A stretch of 14,376 bases of DNA. Origin: Spirochaeta sp. Lineage in GTDB: Bacteria > Spirochaetota > Spirochaetia > DSM-27196 > Alkalispirochaetaceae. The position numbers and the translations under genes were made by a program. Under the pieces are notes generated by a model that was given only the letters and a program-made list of their open reading frames with translations, did not search any database and was not told where the DNA came from. The stretch lies in the NCBI GenBank assembly GCA_007117185.1, contig SKHA01000220.1, positions 1 through 14,376 of the forward strand, written 5' to 3'. This document shows positions 7,779 through 14,376 of the stretch, piece after piece (within the stretch, counting starts at the first letter, position 1; each line of letters begins with the position of its first letter).

Positions 7779-10706
7779 GTGTCATACCTTCGCAGGTATA
7801 ATCGGGCGGTTCTGGCATTCGTGGTTACCACCGCAGTGTTCCTGATGGGCGTCCCCGGAATCACTCCGGTGACCGCCCAGACCCGGTGGCTTCAGAGCGA
7901 CAGCGGGCACTTCCGGATCATCTTCCAGGAGCAGGATATCCAGGCGGCGCAACGGGTGGCCTCGATGGGCGACCGGATCATGGCGGATGCCGCCGCGTTT
8001 ATGGGGTATCAGCCCCGGGAACGGGTACCGGTGGTGATCTACGGGGCCACCGCCGAGGCGAACGGGTTTTTCACCTCCTACCCGCCCCATATCGCCCTGT
8101 TCACCGCCAGCCCTTCCGGGCCGTGGCTCGGGGCAGCTACGGAAGACTGGCTGGAGCTGGTCTTTGTTCACGAGCTGGTGCACTACCTGCACCTGACCCA
8201 GCCGATTGGGCTCTTCGGCAGCGCTGCCCCGCTGTTCGGGCCGCTGACCACCTCGCTGAGCATGCTCTTCATGCCGGGGTGGATGATCGAGGGGCCCACC
8301 GTCTACGCCGAGACTGCTCTGGTGCCAGGGGGGCGCGGGGAGAACCCCTTCTTTGAGATCCAGCACGCCGCACCGGTGCTGGAGGGAGAGATGTACAGTT
8401 ACGACCAGGCGGGATTCTCCTCGGCGTTCGCCCCGGGGGGGCGTTTTTACGCGTCAGGGTACCTTATGGTGGATCACCTGCTGCGAGAACACGGCGATGA
8501 CGCCCTGCGGGAGCTGAACCGGAGATTTCAGAACTGGCCCATTCTGGGGATGCGCCGGGCGGTGCGCCGCACCACCGGGATGCGGGCACCGGAGTTCTGG
8601 GACGGGGTGGTTCAGGAGCTGGAAGAACGCTGGGCGTACCGGCAGGACCTTCCCCTTGGTGAGCTGGTCTCTCCAGACAGAGACGGCGACTGGTACCTGC
8701 CGGTGCGAACCGAGCGCGGTCTTGTCACCGTTGCCCGGGGCCCCTTTCAGATCACCGGGTTCTATCGCTACACCACCCGGGAGGACAAGGACGGGGGTTC
8801 TCATTGGGAACTGCTGGCCCCGGTGAACCCGATGGATGAGTGGTCCTGGACGGTGGACCGGGCCGGCGAGACGGCGGTGGTCTCCCAGTACGTCCCCAAC
8901 CTGGAGGACACCAACGGCAGCTTTGCCGACCTGTTTGTGGTTGACCTTGCCCGGCGGGGTTCCGACCGGGGTTCCTCCCCGGCGGCGGGCACCCGCCCTG
9001 CCCCGTATCGCCGCCTCACCTCCGGGGAGCGGCTGCTGCACCCGGCGCTCTCCCCGGACGGAGAGCAGCTGGTGGCGCTGCAGCGCCGGGGCAGCCTCAA
9101 CCGGCTGGTCCGGGTGGACCGGGAAAGCGGGGAGCTTCACCCCCTGCTTGAGCTGCCGGAGACCACGTTGTATCGGCCGGTTTTCTCTCCCGACGGGACG
9201 GTTCTGGCAGTGGCGGCCAACACGGTTGGGCATCAGCGTGTTGTGCTGGTTGAGGCCGCTACGGGGCGGGTCCTGGCTCAGGGGCCGGGGGTGGCGCCGC
9301 CGGGTGAGGTTCATCAGCCGCGCTTTGTTGAGGCTGAGGCCGGGCTGGAGTTATGGTACGGCGGCGCCGCCATCGCCCGCCCGGAGAGCCAGCTCCTGGG
9401 GCTGTACCGCAGCACCCTCACCACCAGCGACGATGGGGTCCGGATCGGGCCACCCCACCTGGTACTGGAAGACCGCATCGCCGCCCACGGCGGGTTTCCC
9501 CTGGACGGGCAGACGGTGCTCTACAGCAGCTACAGCTCCCGGGGGTTTGCCCTCAGGCGGGCAGATGCGCCACAGGTGGTGGCGCAGGGGGCGGCGCCCG
9601 CAGCAGCACCCGGCACCGCTGCAGCAACAACGACCACCGCTCCTGTCATTGCGGCGGGCGCCCCCGGGACAGTCACCCCTTCCCTGGAGACCTCCCGCTA
9701 TCGTGACTTCCCCCGGCCCATCCTCTGGCTCCCCCTGGTGAACCTGGTCGCCGGCAGCAACGCAGAAACCCTGTTCGAGTTCGGTGGTCTGCTTCTCGGC
9801 GCCAGCAACCTGGGGCGCCATGAGTTTCAGTTTACCGCCTTCTACAACCCCACAGCGCAACAGCCCTCGGGGGACTTCATCTGGACCTGGACGCCCGGGG
9901 CCACCTCATGGTCTCTGACAGCCGCCCGGGACTACCAACTGTCCGAAGCCGCCGATGCTACCACCACCACAGTAGGCGTGAGTCTGGAGCGACCCCTCTG
10001 GCTGGACGTTGCCCCAGGGCGCAGACGCTTCCTCTACGGGCAGGCAGAAGTGGAGTACGAAAACCGCACCCCCTCAGCGCGGGAGTTTCTCACCACTTCG
10101 GCGGGTCTGATGTGGCGCCGCACCGGCACCTCCAGCGCCCGGGATATCCTGGGCCCGCCAGGGAGAGATCTTGCTGCCCGCATTGACCTTCTCGCCCCGG
10201 TGTTTTCCCAACCGGACTGGATTGTAGAAACCACCAGCCAGGCGACGATGCAGCTGAACCCCTGGCGGGGCCGTACCGGCATGATCGGAGCATTTCAAAT
10301 CGCTCCGGCGGCGTACCTCACCAGCAGCAGCGCCACCGCCGCTCTGGACCGATTGCCCTACCGCTCCGAGGGGATCTCAAGCCTGCACAATCCGGCCGAC
10401 GAGGCGCCGCTGGCGTGGCTTCTGCGAATGGAAACTCGTGTTCCTCTGGGAGTGATGGATGCAGCGTGGCGGGGTGTTGCCACAACCGGCAGCGCCGTGG
10501 CGCTCTACCTGGAACAGGGCGGCACCTTCGAGGCAGCAAGCCCCTTCTCCGTAATCGGGACAGAACTCACCATGGATCTGCTGTTCAACCTGCTGCCCCT
10601 GACCGTCACCACCGGCGTGGCCTTCGGGACACCTCACCCTGACAGCGACGTGAGCAGCACCTGGCGAGTGTACTTTCGCCTGGGAGGGCCCGCGGTAAAC
10701 CGGTAG
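7779..10706 (+). CDS. Secreted gluzincin metallopeptidase-like / TolB-type propeller / C-terminal barrel protein
   Basis: A 975-residue envelope protein. GTG start at 7779, with AGGAG at 7767-7771 spaced 7 nt, 10 bp after the previous stop. Signal peptide, probable cut after VTA (residue 33). The N-terminal domain (about 34-290) has the zinc motif HELVH (131-135) with a likely third ligand Glu171 in GWMIEGPTVYAE, as in M1-like (peptidase MA) enzymes. A central region (about 300-600) has TolB/WD40-like blades with LSPDG (424-428) and FSPDG (469-473). A low-complexity Ala/Pro/Thr linker (about 601-633) follows. The last 340 residues alternate polar and hydrophobic/aromatic residues, as in an outer-membrane barrel. 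The catalytic residues look intact. It probably faces the periplasm or cell surface from the outer membrane. Substrate and link to the efflux pump are unknown; the operon position suggests joint expression. Confidence 0.92.
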   Translation: MSYLRRYNRAVLAFVVTTAVFLMGVPGITPVTAQTRWLQSDSGHFRIIFQEQDIQAAQRVASMGDRIMADAAAFMGYQPRERVPVVIYGATAEANGFFTSYPPHIALFTASPSGPWLGAATEDWLELVFVHELVHYLHLTQPIGLFGSAAPLFGPLTTSLSMLFMPGWMIEGPTVYAETALVPGGRGENPFFEIQHAAPVLEGEMYSYDQAGFSSAFAPGGRFYASGYLMVDHLLREHGDDALRELNRRFQNWPILGMRRAVRRTTGMRAPEFWDGVVQELEERWAYRQDLPLGELVSPDRDGDWYLPVRTERGLVTVARGPFQITGFYRYTTREDKDGGSHWELLAPVNPMDEWSWTVDRAGETAVVSQYVPNLEDTNGSFADLFVVDLARRGSDRGSSPAAGTRPAPYRRLTSGERLLHPALSPDGEQLVALQRRGSLNRLVRVDRESGELHPLLELPETTLYRPVFSPDGTVLAVAANTVGHQRVVLVEAATGRVLAQGPGVAPPGEVHQPRFVEAEAGLELWYGGAAIARPESQLLGLYRSTLTTSDDGVRIGPPHLVLEDRIAAHGGFPLDGQTVLYSSYSSRGFALRRADAPQVVAQGAAPAAAPGTAAATTTTAPVIAAGAPGTVTPSLETSRYRDFPRPILWLPLVNLVAGSNAETLFEFGGLLLGASNLGRHEFQFTAFYNPTAQQPSGDFIWTWTPGATSWSLTAARDYQLSEAADATTTTVGVSLERPLWLDVAPGRRRFLYGQAEVEYENRTPSAREFLTTSAGLMWRRTGTSSARDILGPPGRDLAARIDLLAPVFSQPDWIVETTSQATMQLNPWRGRTGMIGAFQIAPAAYLTSSSATAALDRLPYRSEGISSLHNPADEAPLAWLLRMETRVPLGVMDAAWRGVATTGSAVALYLEQGGTFEAASPFSVIGTELTMDLLFNLLPLTVTTGVAFGTPHPDSDVSSTWRVYFRLGGPAVNR

Positions 10707-10710
10707 CGCA

Positions 10711-10729
10711 GCTGCGGCGATGCCGCGGC
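10711..10729. terminator. GC hairpin in the convergent gap (possible terminator)
   Basis: The arms 10711-10718 (GCTGCGGC) and 10722-10729 (GCCGCGGC) pair over 8 bp with one G-U and a GAT loop. It starts 4 bp after the stop of the metallopeptidase gene. No T-run follows, so it is not a standard intrinsic terminator for the plus strand. A second overlapping stem, GGCGGG (10727-10732) with CCCGCC (10743-10748), is mutually exclusive with it. Either could stabilise a 3' end or assist termination. Confidence 0.4.
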
Positions 10730-10750
10730 GGGTGGGCCGCCCCCCGCCCC

Positions 10751-10784
10751 CCGGCACCTCAGCTCTCCGGCACCTCAGCTCTCC
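10751..10784. repeat. 16-bp tandem duplication overlapping the chemoreceptor stop codon
   Basis: CCGGCACCTCAGCTCT occurs twice back to back (10751-10766 and 10767-10782), followed by CC that begins a third copy. On the minus strand each unit holds GAGAGCTGAGGTGCCGG-type sequence, so the last codons and TGA stop of the chemoreceptor (stop at 10775-10777) are copied just beyond the stop. The copies are identical, which suggests a recent slippage event. Confidence 0.9.
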
Positions 10785-12937
10785 AATTTGAACCGTTCCA
10801 CCTCGGTGTTCAGGGTGGTCAGCAGCTGTCGGTTCTGACCGGTAAGCTGCTTCATCTGCCCCAGGGCCCCCTCGATCACGGTGGACCCGCTGGAGATCTC
10901 TTCCATCAATGCGGTTACCATTCGGCTGATCTCCACCAGCTTGGTCACCTCTGAGAGAATGGTCGTGGATCCGCTGGAGATCTCACTGATTCCCCCATTG
11001 ACCTGCGTTCCGATCTCGCGCATCTGGTGCAGGTTGCCCATCACCGACTCACCCCCGGACTCCTGCTCCCGCAGGGCGTCCCGCACGCTGGTCTCGAGTT
11101 CATTCACCGTATCCACCATTTCCCGCATGGAGGTGAACGCCTCGTCGGCTTCGCTGGAAGCGGTGACGGCGTTACTCACGTACTCCCGGGTCTTCTTCAG
11201 CTCACCCGAGATGATCTTGCTCTGCCGGGCAGAGTTCTCCGCGAGGTTACGAATCTCCTCGGCCACAACGGCAAACCCCCGGCCGTACTCGCCGGCGTGG
11301 GCCGCCTCAATCGCTGCGTTCATCGCCAGCAGGTTGGTCTGCGCCGACACCGCCGCGATCATCTGGTTGGCCTGCTGCAGTTGCTCCGTCTGCTGTTCCA
11401 CCTCGTGGATGCGATCATTCACCCTGGAGAGCATCTGCCGGCCATGACCGGAGGCGTCCACCAGCTTGTCCACATACTGATCCACATTCTCCAGGTTTCT
11501 GGTTATGGAGCTGATGTTGGCTGCCATCTGCTCCACCGCCGCGGCGGAGTCGTCGATGCTCGAGGAAAGCTGGCGGATCACCTGCTCAAGAGAACCAATG
11601 TTTCCGGTGATCTGTTCCACCGAGGCGGAGGACTGACTGATGCTCTGATCCTGTTCGACGATCTGCTGGGCAACCCGTTCTACCAGGCCGTTTATGGATG
11701 CAGCCGATGCAGCCGCATCCTCAGCGCTGAGGTCAAGCTCTTTGGCGGTCTTCTCCAGTCCATGAGCCCCGTCGCGGACACCCCGGACCGTCGTCGCCAG
11801 GTTTTCCATGAACGTGTTGAAGTACCGCTCAACCCGGCCGATCTCATCACCCCGGCGCGCCGGCAGGCGCAGGCTCAGGTCACCGTCACCGGCGGAAATC
11901 TGCTTCAACCCGTCAGCTGTTGCGGAAACGGGCACCGCGATCGCGTAGTGGGTGTAGACCCGAGTGAAAACGATCCCCACAGCAACCAGACCGGTGAGGA
12001 TCAGAAGCATCACCTGTATCTGCCGCGTCGCCGCGTCCCGGAGTACACCCGTGTCCACCACGTTGACGATGTGCCCGGCGATCTCCCCGGAGAAGTCCCG
12101 CAGGGGCATGTAGGCCACCTCGAAGCGGGCACCGCTGGCTATACGGATTTCCCCGGTTGCGGTGACCTGATCAAGCAAGATCGGGTCGATCACCTCCTGC
12201 GGGTCAAACCAGTCGTCTGTCACCGCAGAGATGAGGCTGTCGCCAATGCGGCCCTGAAACGCCCGCTCGTAGTCCGCATCGAAGAACAGCCGCTGTGCCG
12301 CTTCCTCGTTGACCAGAAGAACGATGCCGGTACGTAACTCCGAGTCAAGAAACGAGACGATCTCTGTGGGTGGGTAATAGATCTCCAGGCTGCCCAGGTA
12401 TCGGTCCCCGTCCATAACCGGGGCAATGCCGCGAATGACGAAACCGCCCCGGCCCAACTCCAGCGCCTTGAGAGGGCGTTGCGTTGCCGCTACCTGCAAT
12501 ATGGTAGCCCGGAATCCGGACAGATCGTCCCCAGCCTGGTCTGTCCAGGTCCGGTAAAAGCTCACCGCCGGGGCCTTGTGAAAGTGAATCCGAAAGTCCG
12601 AGACGCCGGTGGCGTTCTGCAGCGCCGCAATCAGGGGTCGCACCGCAGTTTCCAGCTCGCGGCGGCCAGCGATCTCGTCGGGGTTGAGATACGCCGCCCG
12701 AACCGACTCCAGCTCGGCCACCACCGTCGCCACCTGCAACGCCTTGTCTGCCAGTTCGTCAGAGAGTTTGACTGAAAGCTCAGCCTGACCGCGAAGGTTG
12801 GACTCCAACGCACCCCGCACGGCGGCGTTGAGGCTTCGCGATGCGATGACCCCGGTGACCACCAGGGTGACAAGCAGCAGGGACACAAAGACCAGCGAAA
12901 CCTTACGGGCCAACTTCCAGTTACGAAAACGCGTCAT
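10775..12937 (-). CDS. Methyl-accepting chemotaxis protein with Cache-type periplasmic sensor
   Basis: A 720-residue transmembrane chemoreceptor. Transmembrane helix 1 (about 13-32) and helix 2 (about 307-325) flank a sensor of about 270 residues. Its FRIHFHKAPAVSFYRTW segment (115-131) resembles double-Cache chemoreceptors. A HAMP domain follows (about 329-381), then a long coiled-coil signalling domain whose tip, AHAGEYGRGFAVVAEEIRNL (546-565), is the conserved CheA/CheW-binding hairpin. The end lacks an NWETF-like CheR tether. The ligand is unknown; Cache sensors usually bind small organic ligands directly. The ATG at 12937 has GAGGT (complement of 12947-12951 region) 8 nt upstream. Transcribed alone, convergent with the pump operon and divergent from the dehydrogenase-like gene. 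The tail repeats EISSGST at 652-658 and 680-686, 28 residues (four heptads) apart. Confidence 0.96.
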   Translation of the reverse strand: MTRFRNWKLARKVSLVFVSLLLVTLVVTGVIASRSLNAAVRGALESNLRGQAELSVKLSDELADKALQVATVVAELESVRAAYLNPDEIAGRRELETAVRPLIAALQNATGVSDFRIHFHKAPAVSFYRTWTDQAGDDLSGFRATILQVAATQRPLKALELGRGGFVIRGIAPVMDGDRYLGSLEIYYPPTEIVSFLDSELRTGIVLLVNEEAAQRLFFDADYERAFQGRIGDSLISAVTDDWFDPQEVIDPILLDQVTATGEIRIASGARFEVAYMPLRDFSGEIAGHIVNVVDTGVLRDAATRQIQVMLLILTGLVAVGIVFTRVYTHYAIAVPVSATADGLKQISAGDGDLSLRLPARRGDEIGRVERYFNTFMENLATTVRGVRDGAHGLEKTAKELDLSAEDAAASAASINGLVERVAQQIVEQDQSISQSSASVEQITGNIGSLEQVIRQLSSSIDDSAAAVEQMAANISSITRNLENVDQYVDKLVDASGHGRQMLSRVNDRIHEVEQQTEQLQQANQMIAAVSAQTNLLAMNAAIEAAHAGEYGRGFAVVAEEIRNLAENSARQSKIISGELKKTREYVSNAVTASSEADEAFTSMREMVDTVNELETSVRDALREQESGGESVMGNLHQMREIGTQVNGGISEISSGSTTILSEVTKLVEISRMVTALMEEISSGSTVIEGALGQMKQLTGQNRQLLTTLNTEVERFKLES

Positions 12938-12972
12938 TTTTTTCTACCTCATGAATGGATACGGAAGAGAAA

Positions 12973-13001
12973 AGCATATACCAGTTATTGTCGGCAGTCA
13001 C
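12973..13001 (-). promoter_or_regulatory. Possible chemoreceptor promoter
   Basis: On the minus strand GTGACT (complement of 12996-13001), a 17-bp spacer and TATGCT (complement of 12973-12978) resemble a weak sigma-70 promoter. It would start transcription near 12966, about 28 nt before the chemoreceptor ATG. The nearby GCCGACAA resembles a FliA -10 element (GCCGATAA), but no matching TAAA-type -35 is present. Confidence 0.3.
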
Positions 13002-13036
13002 CCCTGTCACCAAAGCATATTCCCCCCACACCTTTG

Positions 13037-13065
13037 TTGTCCCGCTACCATCGAGGACGTATACT
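13037..13065 (+). promoter_or_regulatory. Promoter of a probable leaderless transcript
   Basis: TTGTCC (13037-13042), a 17-bp spacer and TATACT (13060-13065) form a good sigma-70-type promoter. Counting 7 nt from the last -10 base puts the transcription start at 13072, which is exactly the A of the ATG of the following gene. No Shine-Dalgarno sequence lies at a normal distance from that ATG; GAGGA (13053-13057) is 14 nt away and would not be in the transcript. Confidence 0.6.
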
Positions 13066-13071
13066 CCGGTA

Positions 13072-13443
13072 ATGACTGTTGTCTTTCTGGACTACTCCGA
13101 AGAGAGCGCAGCCAGCACCCTCTGGCAGGAACTGGAGCGTGTGGTCTCCGTAAAACGCTATCGCCACACCTCGCTACCGGAACTGCTCGAACGCGGCCGC
13201 AGTGCGGATATCCTGGTAACCACACAACTGCCGCTCCGGCGGGAAGTTCTGGACTACATGACCCGGCCCCAGCACATTCTGGTTCCCCAAAGCCGCAGAT
13301 CAGAGCTGGTAGAGCTCGAAATCGCCGCGCAACTGGGAATCGCGGTGCACGGAATCCCCGCAGATCCCCGGGACAGTGAACCCTTCCTGGGTGCGGTCGC
13401 CCGGGAAATCCACGTGATCGCTGGAAGTTTGACTACAGAATAG
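13072..13443 (+). CDS. Orphan domain resembling the N-terminal (catalytic) half of D-2-hydroxyacid dehydrogenases
   Basis: A small cytoplasmic protein of 123 residues when begun at the ATG at 13072, which I prefer over the upstream ATG at 12955 because a promoter fills the space between. The run SADILVTTQLPLRREVLDYM (44-63), followed by HILVPQSRRSELVELEIAA and QLGIAVHGIP (to about 96), follows the order of the substrate-binding subdomain of D-isomer 2-hydroxyacid dehydrogenases: aDilv, helix, kxIvvp, then vDlxaAxxxGIxVxxxP. The NAD-binding Rossmann domain with GxGxxG, and the catalytic Arg, Glu and His that sit in it, are absent, so catalysis is unlikely. It could be a remnant, a regulatory domain or a lookalike. 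The frame is intact, with a clean TAG stop. The similarity is judged by eye only. Confidence 0.65.
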   Translation: MTVVFLDYSEESAASTLWQELERVVSVKRYRHTSLPELLERGRSADILVTTQLPLRREVLDYMTRPQHILVPQSRRSELVELEIAAQLGIAVHGIPADPRDSEPFLGAVAREIHVIAGSLTTE

Positions 13444-13455
13444 GTAGACTATACG
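13429..13455 (+). promoter_or_regulatory. Possible promoter of the terminal outer-membrane protein gene
   Basis: TTGACT (13429-13434) and TATACG (13450-13455) overlap the end of the preceding gene and lie about 20 bp before the next ATG. The spacer is 15 bp, shorter than ideal, so the promoter is tentative. If real, it makes the outer-membrane protein gene independent of the leaderless gene 31 bp upstream. Confidence 0.35.
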
Positions 13456-13474
13456 TGAACAGTGGAGGATCGAG

Positions 13475-14376
13475 ATGAAAATAAGTAAGAGGTTTGGCCT
13501 TGTCGCGTTCGTCGCGCTGCTGGCACTGACAGTTCCGGCGCAGGTCTTTTCCCAGAACGCCGTTACCCAGCTTTCGGCAGACCTTGAGTACTTCTTCCAG
13601 GAGCTCGGGCAGGAGCTGGTCCCCAACCTGCAGACTGTCTCTGTTCTCAACCACGACCTCGGCAGCGCCCAGCTCGGGGATTTCCCGCGGATGCACTATA
13701 GCCTCTCGGTGGGGGCCACCCTGGACACTCGGGGGATCCTCAACTTCACCAAGGAAGAGTTCGCCGACCGCTACGAGAACTACGGTGTCTTCAGTAGCCT
13801 CTTTGACGAGATCGGACTGAACGATAGCGACATCCGCAATATCACCGACAACTACCTGCCCCTGCCCAGCCTGCGTATGGGCATAGGAGTTGGCCTGGCC
13901 CGGGGCTGGGAAGTCTCCGTCCAGGCGGGACTGGTTCCTCAGGCGGTCGCGGATTTCGGCCTTGGCTTTGTACCCCCCAGTGAAGAAGAGGACGGGCTGG
14001 ACCTGAACACCATCAGCGCCAATGTAACCACCGTTGGCACCCGGGTGCGAAAAGTGCTGGTTCAGCCGGAACGGGGCATCCCAGCGATCTCCGCCGGGTT
14101 GGGCTACACCTACAGCGGGATCAACTTCAGGGTTCCCCTGGAAGGTATTTCCGTCGATGTCGATGAGACCACCAGACTGGACCTTAATGGAAACCTGGAC
14201 TTCATCGTCAACACCCACTCCTTCGGCTTTGACGTCCGGGCCTCACAGCAGTTCCTGCGGGTCTTCTATCCTTTTATCGGGGTGGCAACGTATTTCCAGG
14301 CATCCGACTACACCGCAGGCGCCACCGATTTTGCGATTTCGGTCGTTGTTAATGAAGACTCATCCGATGCACCGTC
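13475..14376 (+). CDS. Secreted, predicted outer-membrane beta-barrel protein (partial, C-terminus off window)
   Basis: Reads open from an ATG at 13475 to the end of the window, about 300 residues. GGAGG at 13464-13468 is 6 nt upstream. A Sec signal peptide (MKISKR, hydrophobic core to about residue 21, probable cut after VFS at 26) is followed by a short helical stretch, then alternating hydrophobic/polar strands rich in Gly, Tyr and Phe: PRMHYSLSVGATLD, SLRMGIGVGLARGWEVSVQA, ISAGLGYTYSGINF, FGFDVRASQQFLRVFYPFIG. An acidic loop (SEEEDG, about 169-174) interrupts. These are features of an outer-membrane barrel, but I do not recognise the family and cannot assign a cargo. It could be a porin-like or a structural surface protein. 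It is separated from the previous gene by 31 bp and may have its own promoter. Confidence 0.85.
   Translation, partial: MKISKRFGLVAFVALLALTVPAQVFSQNAVTQLSADLEYFFQELGQELVPNLQTVSVLNHDLGSAQLGDFPRMHYSLSVGATLDTRGILNFTKEEFADRYENYGVFSSLFDEIGLNDSDIRNITDNYLPLPSLRMGIGVGLARGWEVSVQAGLVPQAVADFGLGFVPPSEEEDGLDLNTISANVTTVGTRVRKVLVQPERGIPAISAGLGYTYSGINFRVPLEGISVDVDETTRLDLNGNLDFIVNTHSFGFDVRASQQFLRVFYPFIGVATYFQASDYTAGATDFAISVVVNEDSSDAP

Larger units (their letters stand above)
12938..13071. promoter_or_regulatory. Divergent control region between chemoreceptor and dehydrogenase-like gene
   Basis: A 134-bp gap with promoters in both directions (listed separately). AAAGCATAT is repeated directly at 12971-12979 and 13012-13020, 41 bp or about four helical turns apart; the first copy overlaps the suggested minus-strand -10. 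An open frame continues upstream from 13072 to an ATG at 12955, but that ATG has no Shine-Dalgarno sequence and its 39 residues are unlike the rest of the protein, so I treat this stretch as non-coding. Confidence 0.6.

Noticed and set aside
11027..12337. A 436-codon plus-strand frame opposite the chemoreceptor
   Set aside because: Composition is that of a shadow frame (His, Leu and Gly rich) and there is no ribosome-binding site; the minus strand has the conserved chemoreceptor signature.
12985..13001. A FliA (sigma-28) promoter for the chemoreceptor, suggested by GCCGACAA on the minus strand
   Set aside because: The -10-like octamer is close to consensus, but nothing resembling TAAAGTTT is found at the required distance upstream.
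12955..13071. An upstream ATG adding 39 residues to the dehydrogenase-like protein
   Set aside because: There is no Shine-Dalgarno sequence, the extra residues do not fit the domain, and the stretch contains good promoter elements ending precisely at the second ATG.
1..14376. CRISPR arrays, insertion sequences, tRNA or rRNA genes, phage genes
   Set aside because: I looked for spaced repeats, transposase-like proteins, terminal inverted repeats and conserved RNA stretches and saw none; nearly all of the window is accounted for by protein-coding genes.

Overview
The window is GC-rich, and codon third positions are mostly G or C. It looks like a piece of a chromosome from a free-living, motile, double-membraned bacterium, most likely a Spirochaetota member of the Spirochaeta/Alkalispirochaeta type. 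The reasons are a TolC-adaptor-RND tripartite pump in the same gene order as the Borrelia BesC-BesA-BesB pump, an adaptor that lacks the alpha-helical hairpin as BesA does, a chemoreceptor, and two predicted outer-membrane beta-barrel proteins. This is inferred from protein character; no rRNA or tRNA is present to confirm it.

Layout. Positions 1-441 (minus): the N-terminal part of a secreted PhnD-like substrate-binding protein, cut by the window edge. Positions 442-612: a divergent control region with a good sigma-70-type promoter (TTGACA-17-TATCTT) followed at once by a 38-bp palindromic operator built from four TACC/GGTA half-sites. Positions 613-10706 (plus): one tightly packed six-gene operon encoding a fused double TetR repressor, a TolC-type outer-membrane channel, a lipoprotein membrane-fusion adaptor, an RND pump, a 96-residue PII/CutA-like protein and a large secreted metallopeptidase/propeller/barrel protein. 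Three junctions are 4-bp ATGA overlaps, and the gaps are 7 bp and 10 bp. Positions 10707-10774: a short convergent gap with GC hairpins and a 16-bp tandem duplication that copies the end of the next gene. Positions 10775-12937 (minus): a chemoreceptor with a Cache-type sensor. Positions 12938-13071: a second divergent control region. Positions 13072-13443 (plus): a small orphan protein resembling the N-terminal half of a D-2-hydroxyacid dehydrogenase, probably read from a leaderless mRNA. Positions 13475-14376 (plus): a secreted, probably outer-membrane protein, cut by the window edge.

How the genes fit together. The repressor gene is first in its own operon and its operator lies just downstream of the -10 element, so the whole pump operon is probably autorepressed and relieved by a ligand, perhaps a pump substrate. 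The striking point is the match between a protein with two helix-turn-helix domains per chain and an operator with four symmetric half-sites. The small ferredoxin-fold protein and the large envelope protein are translationally linked to the pump and may be accessory parts of it. The PhnD-like protein, chemoreceptor, dehydrogenase-like protein and terminal outer-membrane protein look like separate transcription units.
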